From CBDUXZ01 sp965371325 [NCBI: uncultured bacterium] (GTDB taxonomy: Bacteria > JAUYMQ01): a stretch of DNA of 19,055 nt. A program made the translations under genes and the position numbers. Numbering within the stretch: position 1 is the stretch's first letter; each line of letters begins with the position of its first letter. Where the stretch lies: contig CBDUXZ010000003.1 in the NCBI GenBank assembly GCA_965371325.1, positions 1 through 19,055 on the forward strand. The letters are read 5' to 3'. Below, in pieces: positions 7,184 to 13,816 of this stretch. A model generated the notes under the pieces. The model worked only from the letters and a program-made list of their open reading frames with translations. It was not told the origin of the DNA and did no database searches.

Positions 7184-7273
7184 CGCCAACCGCCCCGGTC
7201 GCAACAACGACCAAGCGGTGCGCCAACCGAAGCATACGGGATATCCTGTGCTCGGTCAATGCGATACCGGGGC
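7184..7273 (+). ncRNA. Candidate structured leader RNA of the GIY-YIG gene
   Basis: Several helices can be drawn by eye. Helix A: ACCGC (7189-7193) with GCGGT (7215-7219), enclosing GGTCG/CGACC with a CAACAA loop. Helix B: ACCG-AGCA-CGGG with CCTG-TGCT-CGGT (7226-7256) around ATAT, with two small bulges. Helix C: GCCCCGGT (7192-7199) with ACCGGGGC (7266-7273), extended by CGC/GCG; it excludes helix A. A 9-nt direct repeat CGCCAACCG occurs at 7184-7192 and 7222-7230. Helix C ends five nt before the AGGA Shine-Dalgarno of the GIY-YIG gene. No known RNA class was recognised; this is a fold prediction only. Confidence 0.4.
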
Positions 7274-7290
7274 AGAAAGGAAACAAAGAT

Positions 7291-7617
7291 ATGAGTGCTT
7301 TGAGTAAGATCTACCCGTATAACGAAGGCTCAGTTCGGAAGAACGCCCCCGAGGACCCCGGTGTGTACCGCCTGAGCTATCTCTCCAACGACGGAGAACG
7401 CTACGTATTCTACGTTGGCCAGGCCAAGAACCTTGAGGAGCGGCTCTTGGACCATCTCCGTCCCTCTGACCCGAACTCTTGTATTCGGGGCTTCCTTAGT
7501 GGAAAGTTCGAATGCTTCTTCCGCTTTCAGGTTATCTGGACTGCATCGGAACGCGATCGGATCGAGACTGAGGAAATAGATAGGTACAAGCCGCGGTGTA
7601 ACAGTCGGAGAAACTAA
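7291..7617 (+). CDS. GIY-YIG endonuclease domain protein
   Basis: 108 aa from ATG 7291, with AGGA (7278-7281) nine nt upstream. It is a nearly bare GIY-YIG domain: GVYRLSY (~27-33) for the 'GIY', VFYVGQAKNLEERLLDHL for the 'YIG' strand with the catalytic Arg and following helix, the conserved Glu in ERDRIETEEIDRY, and a terminal Asn in KPRCNSRRN. All usual catalytic positions appear present, so it should be active. There is no additional DNA-binding domain, unlike UvrC or typical intron endonucleases. It resembles short stand-alone GIY-YIG proteins, which can be homing enzymes, repair factors or restriction-like nucleases. It is flanked upstream by a structured stretch and downstream by a strong terminator, and is AT-richer than the surroundings. 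Confidence 0.85.
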   Translation: MSALSKIYPYNEGSVRKNAPEDPGVYRLSYLSNDGERYVFYVGQAKNLEERLLDHLRPSDPNSCIRGFLSGKFECFFRFQVIWTASERDRIETEEIDRYKPRCNSRRN

Positions 7618-7648
7618 AACCAGTCCATTTGTTCCTCTCCTTGAAGCA

Positions 7649-7684
7649 GAGCCCCCGGGTAAACTTCTCGGGGGCTCAATTTTT
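7649..7684 (+). terminator. Strong intrinsic terminator after the GIY-YIG gene
   Basis: A 9-bp perfect GC-rich stem GAGCCCCCG/CGGGGGCTC (7649-7657 with 7669-7677), 11-nt loop, then AATTTTT. It starts 31 nt after the stop codon. It ends within a few bases of where homology to the GFA gene resumes, so it marks the right side of the module. Confidence 0.85.
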
Positions 7685-7687
7685 CTG

Positions 7688-7882
7688 ACCCTCCACGTAC
7701 CGCGTTCAGATCCCGACAAGATCGACGTGAACATTCGGTGCCTAGAGGAGCGGGACTCCGCCGCGCTCCCCACTGAACCCTTCGACGGCCGGAACTGGGA
7801 AGCGGCCATGGCCGACTGCCCGGCCTGGCGGAAGCAAGGGGACCCGGACGGACCGCTGGATTGGATCCGCGATAACCTCTAA
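7688..7882 (+). pseudogene. 5'-truncated second GFA-family gene (C-terminal remnant)
   Basis: In frame from about 7691 to the TAA at 7880-7882 the sequence reads HVPRSDPDKIDVNIRCLEER..., then FDGRNWEAAMADCPAWRK and a 15-residue tail absent from the upstream GFA protein. About 30 of 47 residues match residues 80-126 of the intact copy, without indels, and many DNA differences are synonymous. That means this was a separate functional paralogue before it was cut. The zinc-binding N-terminal two thirds are missing; the terminator of the GIY-YIG gene takes their place. There is no start codon or Shine-Dalgarno. Confidence 0.75.
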
Positions 7883-7884
7883 AA

Positions 7885-7912
7885 TTGGCTTTTCCGGGAG
7901 ATTTCTTATATT
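7885..7912 (+). promoter_or_regulatory. Promoter candidate for the four-TM protein gene
   Basis: TTGGCT (7885-7890), 16-nt spacer, TATATT (7907-7912; five of six). It lies just after the GFA remnant. The predicted transcript start near 7919 gives a ~125-nt leader that includes the hairpin at 7973-7998. Confidence 0.4.
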
Positions 7913-7972
7913 TCGACGGTTAGGGGCGGGAGAAGCCCGGCCTGTCATTTACGAACCTGGCGTCGGATGCGC

Positions 7973-7998
7973 TCCGGGAAGGAATCAGCCTTCCCGGA
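7973..7998. other. Perfect 10-bp hairpin in the leader of the four-TM gene
   Basis: TCCGGGAAGG (7973-7982) and CCTTCCCGGA (7989-7998) around AATCAG. No T-run on either strand. It lies 33 nt before the Shine-Dalgarno of the gene at 8044; it may be a regulatory or stabilising stem, or a dispersed palindrome. Confidence 0.5.
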
Positions 7999-8043
7999 AA
8001 GGTCCTTCAGAGCGAACCGGCGCGCACGCAGGAGGGCAGGCGA

Positions 8044-8490
8044 ATGAGCAACGGAGAGTCGAAGAGCGGCGCGGGCGCTTCCTGGATGCCCGCGGCTTTC
8101 GTGATTTTGGGTCTGGGCAACGTGGCGAACGCCCTCTGGATGCTTTTCTCGCCTGAAAGCTGGTACCACGATCTTCCGGCGGGGGTGCCCGACACCGGAC
8201 CGCTCAATCTTCACTTCGTGCGCGATCTGGGCGCGGCGTTTTTCACCATGGCGATCGCTTTTTTCGTGTCGGCGCCAAAGGCGCAGCAGCGACGCGGCGT
8301 CGTTCTCGCCGTGGGCCTGTGGTACGTGCTCCACTCGATCATTCACCTCTACGACGTCGCGGTGGGCCATCTCGGCACGCACCATCTGCTCCTGGACTTC
8401 CCGCTGGTCTACCTTCCCACCCTCATCCTGATCGTCCTCGCCTTCCCACGCTGGTGGGCGGGTGGCCAGGCGCAGACGGAGCGCGCCTGA
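8044..8490 (+). CDS. Four-TM membrane protein of unknown function
   Basis: 148 aa, ATG with a strong GGAGG (8031-8035) eight nt upstream. Four hydrophobic segments lie at about residues 17-35, 54-77, 85-108 and 116-138. The motif TGPLNLHFVRDLGAAFF, at the start of TM2, and the preceding WYHDLPAGVPD segment resemble a family of short membrane proteins seen in actinobacteria and proteobacteria and usually left as hypothetical. A second conserved-looking segment is HSIIHLYDVAVGHLG with three histidines near the membrane; metal or haem binding would be speculation. The next gene on the strand (CMD family) starts 114 nt later, after a dispersed repeat, so co-transcription is uncertain. Confidence 0.8.
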   Translation: MSNGESKSGAGASWMPAAFVILGLGNVANALWMLFSPESWYHDLPAGVPDTGPLNLHFVRDLGAAFFTMAIAFFVSAPKAQQRRGVVLAVGLWYVLHSIIHLYDVAVGHLGTHHLLLDFPLVYLPTLILIVLAFPRWWAGGQAQTERA

Positions 8491-8497
8491 GGCGCGC
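8481..8497 (+). other. Hairpin whose loop is the stop codon
   Basis: GCGCGCC (8481-8487), loop TGA (8488-8490, the stop codon), GGCGCGC (8491-8497): a perfect 7-bp, all-GC stem. There is no U-tract. It could act as a 3'-end stem. Confidence 0.4.
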
Positions 8498-8542
8498 GGG
8501 CGGCACGGCCCACCGCAGCCGGGGGTGGGTGCCAGGCCCAGA

Positions 8543-8580
8543 GGGGATTGCTTCGTCGCTTCGCTTCTCGCAATGACATG
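8543..8580 (+). repeat. Dispersed repeat, copy 1 (HVIAR-type)
   Basis: Contains GGGGATTGCTTCGTCGCTTC followed by GCTTCTCGCAATGACATG. The complement translates to the HVIARSEATKQS-like string known from dispersed repeats in many bacterial genomes. It recurs at 9215-9320 and, degenerate, at 14537-14573. Confidence 0.75.
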
Positions 8581-8604
8581 CGGGGGCATCCTGGGGAGAA
8601 AGAC

Positions 8605-9159
8605 ATGCGGCTCGAACCGATCGAAAATCCGAAGAGCTGGATGCTGCGTCTGGCTTACCGTGCGTCGAAGAAGCGGCTGGGGAAGGTCATGAGCCCCATG
8701 AAGGTCGTCTATGCCCGCATCCCGGGCGTCCTGCGCGCATCCTACGAGTTGGCGAAGTTCGAGGAAAAGGGCGTTCGGCTCGATCCGGCGATAAAGCTCA
8801 TGGTCAAATCGCTCACCGCCCAGATCAACCAGTGCGGCTTCTGCATGGACATCGCCGAGGCTTTCGCGGTGGATGAAAAGGTCGGCCTCGAAAAGCTCCG
8901 GGCGCTCCCCGAATACGGGACAAGCCCCCTCTTCTCGGATCGCGAGCGCGCCGCGCTGGCCTACGCTGAAGAGGCCACGCGCAACAAACGCGTGCGCGAT
9001 GAAACCTTCGAGAAACTGCGCAACTATTATGATGAGCAGGAGATTGTCGAAATCACCTGGGTGAACGCCCTGGAGAACTATTACAACCTGATCAGCATCC
9101 CGCTCGGGTTGGAATCGGACGGGCTGTGCGCCATTGCGCAGACCCGGACGGCGTCTTAA
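8605..9159 (+). CDS. Carboxymuconolactone decarboxylase / AhpD-like family protein
   Basis: 184 aa from ATG 8605 with GGGGAG upstream (8593-8598). The in-frame extension to 8548 is encoded by the dispersed repeat and is not used. The diagnostic segment is SLTAQINQCGFCMDIAEAF, with Cys77 and Cys80 forming the CxxC redox pair of AhpD-type proteins; family members act as alkylhydroperoxidases or related redox enzymes. The second helical part has FSDRERAALAYAEEAT and EIVEITWVNALENYYNLIS, both typical of the fold. The histidine that commonly follows the second Cys in AhpD is absent, so peroxidase activity is not assured. No clear partner is adjacent. The stop codon is inside a hairpin (9150-9169). 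Confidence 0.85.
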   Translation: MRLEPIENPKSWMLRLAYRASKKRLGKVMSPMKVVYARIPGVLRASYELAKFEEKGVRLDPAIKLMVKSLTAQINQCGFCMDIAEAFAVDEKVGLEKLRALPEYGTSPLFSDRERAALAYAEEATRNKRVRDETFEKLRNYYDEQEIVEITWVNALENYYNLISIPLGLESDGLCAIAQTRTAS

Positions 9160-9169
9160 GGAAGACGCC
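9150..9169 (+). other. Hairpin spanning the CMD-gene stop codon
   Basis: GGCGTCTT (9150-9157) and AAGACGCC (9162-9169), loop AAGG; the TAA stop (9157-9159) starts inside the stem. No immediate T-run; TTTTT occurs only at 9192-9196. Possible non-canonical terminator or 3'-end stabiliser. Confidence 0.45.
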
Positions 9170-9214
9170 CCCACATCTGTCCAAAATCGACTTTTTGCAT
9201 GAAGGCGCACGCTC

Positions 9215-9320
9215 TGTGATTTCGAGGAGCGCAAGCGACGAAGCAATCCCCTGATTGAAAGGAATCCCTTTGCGGAGGGGATTGCCACGTCGGGCCTGCG
9301 GCCCTCCTCGCAATGACAAG
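9215..9320. repeat. Dispersed repeat, copy 2: inverted pair
   Basis: The left arm (9215-9251) is the reverse complement of copy 1, reading CGAGGAGCGCAAGCGACGAA followed by GCAATCCCC. The right arm (9276-9320) reads GGGGATTGCCACGTCGGGCC and ends CTCCTCGCAATGACA. The arms face each other across ~24 nt and could form a long stem. The rest of the 9160-9414 gap has a weak GGAG/CTCC stem near 9356-9370 next to a T-run on either side, and a small palindrome at 9385-9399; no gene was seen. Confidence 0.75.
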
Positions 9321-9414
9321 TGTTTGGACAGCATCGGAAGGGGACCTCTGAAAAAGGAGAGCCTCCCATTTTTGCCTTGGAAACAGGGGAATGTCCCCTT
9401 TGAGGAAACGTTAC

Positions 9415-10401
9415 ATGTCGTCCCGACCGCGGTCCAAAAACGCCCCTCCCCTTGTCGAGCACCGGGCCGCGTTCAAAGTGAGCCTGCCGCGCCCCACCGA
9501 CTTCGCCGCGTGCGTCGCGAGATACACCGCCTTCGGGCTTGACGAGGCCAACCGTCTCGACAGCGCGGCCGCGCTTCTTTTCGTTCGCGTGATTGATGGC
9601 GCGCGTTATCTCGTCCGCGTGTCGGCTTCGAGCTCGCGCGAAGCGCCGGCTGCGCGGGTGGAAGTTCTCGGAACCGCGCCGACCTCCAGGCCCGTCTTGA
9701 GGCGCCTTCGCGAGGAGGTCCTCTGGCGACTCGGGGCAGGCTTCGATCTCCCGCAATTTTATCGCGCGGCGGGCCGCGATGCGCGTCTCGCGCCTTTGCT
9801 CAAAACCTTTCGCGGTTATCGCCCGCCGCTCACTGTCGATCCCTTCGAATCCCTCGTCACCAGCATCACCGCCCAGCAGATCAACCTTGCATTCGCCTTC
9901 ACCACACGCAGCCGCCTGGTGCGCGCCTATGGCCCTGCGGTAGAAACGCCGGAAGGAGAGCGCTTTCACGCCTTCCCGGGCCCCGGGGATCTCGCGGGTG
10001 TGCGCGAGGCGAGCCTGCGGAAGATGCAGTTCAGCGGGGTGAAGACGCGGGCGATCCTGGGGCTTGCAAGGGAGGCGCGTCGGGGCAACGTGCCCTTCGA
10101 CGCGTTTGGCGGCTGGGACGATGCGCGGGTTCAGGCGTGTCTCACCGCCCAGTATGGTATCGGCCGATGGACGGTCGACTGGTTTCTCTCGCGATCGCTG
10201 GGCCGCGCCGATGCCTGGCCGGCGGGCGATCTCGCCGTTCGCAAGGCGGTCTCGTGGTTCTATTTCGACCGGAAGGATCAGAGCGAAGAGACGGTCCGCG
10301 CCTTCGGAGAGCGCTTTGGCGCGCACCGGAACCTCGCCGCCCACTACCTGTTGGCCGGATGGACGCGCGAGAGGGCAGCCTCGCGCCTGCGAAAGCCATA
10401 A
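9415..10401 (+). CDS. AlkA-like DNA-3-methyladenine glycosylase (HhH-GPD superfamily)
   Basis: 328 aa from ATG 9415, preferred over ATG 9391 because GAGGA (9402-9406) lies eight nt ahead of it. The N-terminal ~120 residues match an AlkA-type beta domain. The helix-hairpin-helix is LTAQYGIGRWTVDWFL (243-258), and the catalytic Asp is Asp272 in PAGDLAVRK. SLVTSITAQQINLAFAF (147-163) is the conserved helix before it. It excises alkylated bases in base excision repair. No O6-alkylguanine transferase (Ada) domain is fused or adjacent. The stop TAA shares its last base with the ATG of the next gene (TAATG), implying translational coupling to a secreted phosphoesterase, an unexpected partner for a repair enzyme. 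Confidence 0.88.
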   Translation: MSSRPRSKNAPPLVEHRAAFKVSLPRPTDFAACVARYTAFGLDEANRLDSAAALLFVRVIDGARYLVRVSASSSREAPAARVEVLGTAPTSRPVLRRLREEVLWRLGAGFDLPQFYRAAGRDARLAPLLKTFRGYRPPLTVDPFESLVTSITAQQINLAFAFTTRSRLVRAYGPAVETPEGERFHAFPGPGDLAGVREASLRKMQFSGVKTRAILGLAREARRGNVPFDAFGGWDDARVQACLTAQYGIGRWTVDWFLSRSLGRADAWPAGDLAVRKAVSWFYFDRKDQSEETVRAFGERFGAHRNLAAHYLLAGWTRERAASRLRKP

Positions 10402-11306
10402 TGTCCTCCCGCCCGCGTACCGCCGTCCTCTCCCCGGTCTGCCTGCTGCTTTTGCTGGCCCTGCTGGGCATGACGCTTCACCCAGGCGCGGCGCAGGGCT
10501 GGGGACTGGCTGCCCACGCGATAATCACACGGCAGGCCATTGAAGCCTCTCCAGCGCCGCTGCGAGATGATCTGAGGGAGCAGCGGGAGGCGCTCATAGA
10601 CAAGACGCTGGAGCCGGACACGCAGCTTCGGCCCAGGCACGGCCGGCGGGAAGCGGTTCGGCACTATCTCAACCTGGAGCTTCTCGCCAAGCCCCCCTTT
10701 GAAGACATTCCTTCCGATCCCGGTGCGGCGAAATCAAAGTACGGAGAGAGGCGGCTTCGCAAGGCCGGCAGACTTCCCTGGCATGCGGCGCGGGTCTACG
10801 CGGCCATCGTCAGCGCGATGAAAAAAAAGGATCGCGAGAGGATGATCCGCCAGATGGGATACCTCGCTCATTACGCTTCCGACGCATACGCGCCGCTGCA
10901 CGCAACGACGAACTACGACGGCCAACTGACGGGGAACAAGGGCATCCACCGGCGCTACGAAACGGCGCTCATCAAGCGCCGCGCAAAGTTCTTTCGCGAT
11001 CCCGGGGGGGCCGGGGCCGTGCCCGAAGCGAAGATCACGGACGTCGCAGCGCGCATGCTCGGGGTTTTGCGGACAGGGCACAACCGCGTGCCATCGCTGC
11101 TCGCGGCGGATCGCAAGGCCCGTCGCGCCGGAAGGGCGGGCTCGGCCGCCTATCTTGATGCCCTCTTCCGGGAGGTGGGCGGGTCGGCGCGAGAAAGGAT
11201 GCGGGGGGCGGCGCGGGAAATTTCCGCCCTCTGGACCAGTGCCTGGATTGAAGCGGGGCGTCCGCGGCTAGCGCACGTGAAGACGGGCGGGCGCGAGGGT
11301 CGCTGA
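10401..11306 (+). CDS. Secreted S1/P1 nuclease - zinc-dependent phospholipase C family enzyme
   Basis: 301 aa. A signal peptide (about 1-33) ends in GAAQG, placing Trp34 as the mature N-terminus, which the family uses as a zinc ligand. All nine trinuclear-zinc ligands can be assigned with the right spacings: Trp34, His39, Asp73, His88, His157, Asp161, His167, His183 and Glu187. The Trp-His gap (5) and Asp-His gap (15) match P1 nuclease. H-x3-D, D-x5-H and the final H-x3-E match phospholipase C. Expected reaction: hydrolysis of phosphodiesters, in nucleic acids or phospholipids, in the periplasm or outside the cell. It starts inside the glycosylase stop codon. Its last 39 bp overlap the convergent nuclease-like gene. 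Which substrate it uses cannot be decided from sequence. Confidence 0.85.
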   Translation: MSSRPRTAVLSPVCLLLLLALLGMTLHPGAAQGWGLAAHAIITRQAIEASPAPLRDDLREQREALIDKTLEPDTQLRPRHGRREAVRHYLNLELLAKPPFEDIPSDPGAAKSKYGERRLRKAGRLPWHAARVYAAIVSAMKKKDRERMIRQMGYLAHYASDAYAPLHATTNYDGQLTGNKGIHRRYETALIKRRAKFFRDPGGAGAVPEAKITDVAARMLGVLRTGHNRVPSLLAADRKARRAGRAGSAAYLDALFREVGGSARERMRGAAREISALWTSAWIEAGRPRLAHVKTGGREGR

Positions 11307-12317
11307 GGCGGCTGGACCCGGAAGCGCCATCGCCGGTTTGCGGCAAAGACGCCTGTAGGAGCAGGAGAGACAGCGCCTCAGATCGGATGTGCGCTGAAAG
11401 TCATCTTCGCGGCCGGTGTTGTGCTCGGGGTCCGTGAGGAGGGCGCGCATGTCGCGGGCGCTTCCCGCGATGAACGCACGCGCGGCCTCGATGTCGGCCC
11501 GGCTGGCGGTGAGGCAGATCATCCGCCCATCGCGCAGTGACAGCTCGATCAACCGGATGCGGTCGAGCGGAACCTTCCAGGTCTGCATGGCATAGAGGGA
11601 CTGGGAGGCCAGCTGAACGCGATGATCATCCGGCTCCGCGCTCACACGACCCGTCTTCCAGTTCGCGATGACAACGCTTCCGTCTTCCCGCCTGAACGCG
11701 CAATCGATCTGCAGCCAGAGCCGGATCGTCTCGCTTCCCGCATCGAGCATGAAGTCCCGCGCTTCGTGGGTTGCAAGATAATGATTCGGGGGGGCCGCCT
11801 GGAGTTCCTCGAAGAGGGGGGAAGCATAGAAGTTGCGGAGGCAGGTTTCTACCTGAGCCGCGAGCGCGCGCCATACGCTCGCCTCGACGGGAAGCGCGTA
11901 CTCGTGTTCGAGGAGCCCCAGGCGGCGCTTGGGATCAATGCGGTTTTGCCGGAGCTTGGAGGAGACCCAGTCGGCCCGCATGCGCGCGAGCGTGATGCGC
12001 ACGATTTCATCCGTGGCCAGAACGGGCTGGCCGTTCTGAAGCATCCGGATGCTCCGGCGGAGGGCGTCGTGAACCACGGTGCCCGCCCACATCTGGCGCG
12101 ACTTGAGATTCTTGAGGATGTAAATCTCGCGGGTTTTCGGGGAAGCCGCAGGGCGCCACCCTCCCCACATGCCGTAGTGGGTGTAGTAGTACTTGCGGGC
12201 GCATTCCCGGAGAACACGCTCTCTGGAGAGCGACCAGGAGAACTCGTTGGGGAAGCGCGCCGCGTCTGCGGATGAGACGCTGTGGCCCTGGCCGGGAGAT
12301 GCCTTGGGGTTGTTCAT
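11268..12317 (-). CDS. RecB/Cas4-like PD-(D/E)XK family protein with Fe-S cysteines, atypical active site
   Basis: 349 aa. It shows the nuclease-fold motifs of the RecB/AddB/Cas4 group: the motif-I helix WAGTVVHDAL with His83, LQIDCAFRR with Asp205, then VVIANWKTG (216-223) and VQLASQSLYAM with Gln235. The (D/E)-x-K position reads Asn219-Trp-Lys221, so an acidic metal ligand is replaced. Four cysteines, Cys39 and C316-x2-C319-x5-C325, fit the iron-sulfur cluster of Cas4/AddB. FSWSLSRERVLRECARKYYY at the N-terminus is typical. It starts 29 nt after the carotenoid oxygenase gene and is likely in its operon. Function is unknown; no Cas genes or CRISPR array are nearby. A weak Shine-Dalgarno precedes ATG 12317. 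The C-terminal 13 codons overlap the opposite-strand gene. Confidence 0.82.
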   Translation of the reverse strand: MNNPKASPGQGHSVSSADAARFPNEFSWSLSRERVLRECARKYYYTHYGMWGGWRPAASPKTREIYILKNLKSRQMWAGTVVHDALRRSIRMLQNGQPVLATDEIVRITLARMRADWVSSKLRQNRIDPKRRLGLLEHEYALPVEASVWRALAAQVETCLRNFYASPLFEELQAAPPNHYLATHEARDFMLDAGSETIRLWLQIDCAFRREDGSVVIANWKTGRVSAEPDDHRVQLASQSLYAMQTWKVPLDRIRLIELSLRDGRMICLTASRADIEAARAFIAGSARDMRALLTDPEHNTGREDDFQRTSDLRRCLSCSYRRLCRKPAMALPGPAASATLAPARLHVR

Positions 12318-12346
12318 ACAGGGAGCCTAGCCGAGGGGTGTGACAG

Positions 12347-13816
12347 TCAGACCACGTCCTGCCCGAAGTTGCCGTGGAAGCCCATCGGAACTCGGTGCTT
12401 CAGATGGGCCCTGGCGACGGGCTTGCCGCCGATGTTTCGGGCGTCGAGCACGGAGAGGAAGCTCTTCTCCGTTGCGCCGTCATACACGACGCTTAGCACG
12501 AAGCCGTCGTCTTCCGCGGCGTCGGGTGCCCGGGGGACGAAGACGGGCTCGCTCGTCCACTGGCCGATGCCGAAGTCATGGCTCGCGCCGGCGCCGCCCT
12601 GCCGGTCGTACTTCTGAATGGTGGAAAGCGCGCGCGCGGCGGGATCGGCGGTGTTCTCCCGGGACACGACCGCGTAGCCATAACGGTTGGGATGCCCGAT
12701 GAGCCGGTCATCGAGCCGCGGGAACTCGGCGCCGCGATCGGAGAGCTGCTTCTCTTTGCACGTGCCGGTCTCCAGATCGAACTCGTAGAGAAACGGAACG
12801 GCCTCCAGGGATTGCACGTCATTCGTTCGAAAGTTCCGGATGGCCTCGAGAAGCCCTCCGCCGTCTTGATAGGTGCAGGCATCCATATAGATCTTCCCCT
12901 TCTCCTCGTAGGCGTTTCCGACGTGGAAGATGAAACCCGAAGAGGGGGCGTCGAACCATCGCACCTCCCCGCCGGCGTTGCGTGGCCGGATACCGAAGCG
13001 AATCGGCTTCTCCCGGTCCCAGCGGAGGGAGTCGCCAAAGATCCCGCCGCCCATGAGCACGTCGCCGTTCATCATGATGGGAGAGAGGGGGAAGATCGCG
13101 TGATTCTCCGTGATCGCCAGGTCGTGCATCATCGTGGAGTAGGGAGCGTCCACGGCTTCGGCCAGCGAGCAGCGGCCGTCGGGCTCGATGACGTAGAGTG
13201 AAAGGTAGGGCTCGTACCACTGGTAGCCGTGGATGAGCATCTGGCCGGTGCGCCCGTCGATTTTCGGATGGGCGCTGACGCTGTAGCCCACCATCGGCTT
13301 GTCGAAAGTGTAGTCGCCGATGGATTCGAGCGTTTGGGGATGAAGCTCGAAGGGATATGCGTTCTCGACAAGCGCCAGCAGCTTCCCGCCGTGGTAGATG
13401 ACGTTCGTGTTGTGCTGCTGGGCAAGGATGATTTTATCGCTGGGATTTCTGACGGCGAAGTTGACGCTGTTGAAACAGTATCTTCCCTCTTCCTGCGCCA
13501 CACGGAAGGTTTGATCCTGGACGAAACGTCCCCTGTATGAAACCTGGCCGTTGTCGAAACGGAAGGCATGAACCAGCCCGTCGCCGTCGAACAGGTGAAG
13601 CTTCTGGTACCCCTCTTCGGGCAGGATCTTCTGCGACGGCCCGTTTCGGTAGAGCGTGCCGTGGATCTCCCGCGGGATCTCCCCTTCGATGTCGGTGATC
13701 TCGTAGGTTTCTTCCTTCTCGACAGGCCGCCAGGACTCCGTCCACCAGCTCCGCAACGCCTCCGCATCGGGGGTCCGGGCTTCATCCGTCATTGCCGATT
13801 GTCTTTCAACACTCAT
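12347..13816 (-). CDS. Carotenoid oxygenase (RPE65/CCD family)
   Basis: 489 aa, the usual family length, a seven-bladed propeller with a non-haem Fe(II) held by four histidines. All four are visible: His183 (SAHPKID), His231 (MMHDLAIT), His298 (FIFHVGNAYEE) and His481 (GFHGNF at the C-terminus). Also typical are NGPSQ near residue 60 and FDGDGLVHAF (76-85). It cleaves a C=C bond in a carotenoid, apocarotenoid or stilbene-type substrate; the substrate is not readable. ATG 13814-13816 overlaps the TetR stop (ATGA), with GAGGAGG just upstream inside the TetR gene, so translation is coupled and the regulator most likely controls this enzyme. No carotenoid biosynthesis gene is in the window. Confidence 0.93.
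   Translation of the reverse strand: MSVERQSAMTDEARTPDAEALRSWWTESWRPVEKEETYEITDIEGEIPREIHGTLYRNGPSQKILPEEGYQKLHLFDGDGLVHAFRFDNGQVSYRGRFVQDQTFRVAQEEGRYCFNSVNFAVRNPSDKIILAQQHNTNVIYHGGKLLALVENAYPFELHPQTLESIGDYTFDKPMVGYSVSAHPKIDGRTGQMLIHGYQWYEPYLSLYVIEPDGRCSLAEAVDAPYSTMMHDLAITENHAIFPLSPIMMNGDVLMGGGIFGDSLRWDREKPIRFGIRPRNAGGEVRWFDAPSSGFIFHVGNAYEEKGKIYMDACTYQDGGGLLEAIRNFRTNDVQSLEAVPFLYEFDLETGTCKEKQLSDRGAEFPRLDDRLIGHPNRYGYAVVSRENTADPAARALSTIQKYDRQGGAGASHDFGIGQWTSEPVFVPRAPDAAEDDGFVLSVVYDGATEKSFLSVLDARNIGGKPVARAHLKHRVPMGFHGNFGQDVV

Noticed and set aside
7102-7290. 63-residue N-terminal extension of the GIY-YIG protein
   Set aside because: It overlaps the preceding gene and the structured stretch; ATG 7291 has a good Shine-Dalgarno and the domain begins just after it.
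7945-10344. 799-codon minus-strand ORF
   Set aside because: Antisense to four well-supported genes, Arg/Pro/His-rich as expected of a GC-rich shadow, and it contains the HVIARSEATKQS-like strings that are translated dispersed repeats.
11268-12317. Cas4 of a CRISPR system
   Set aside because: It has Cas4-like cysteines and fold motifs but no other cas gene or array is in the window, and the family also includes RecB/AddB-type proteins.
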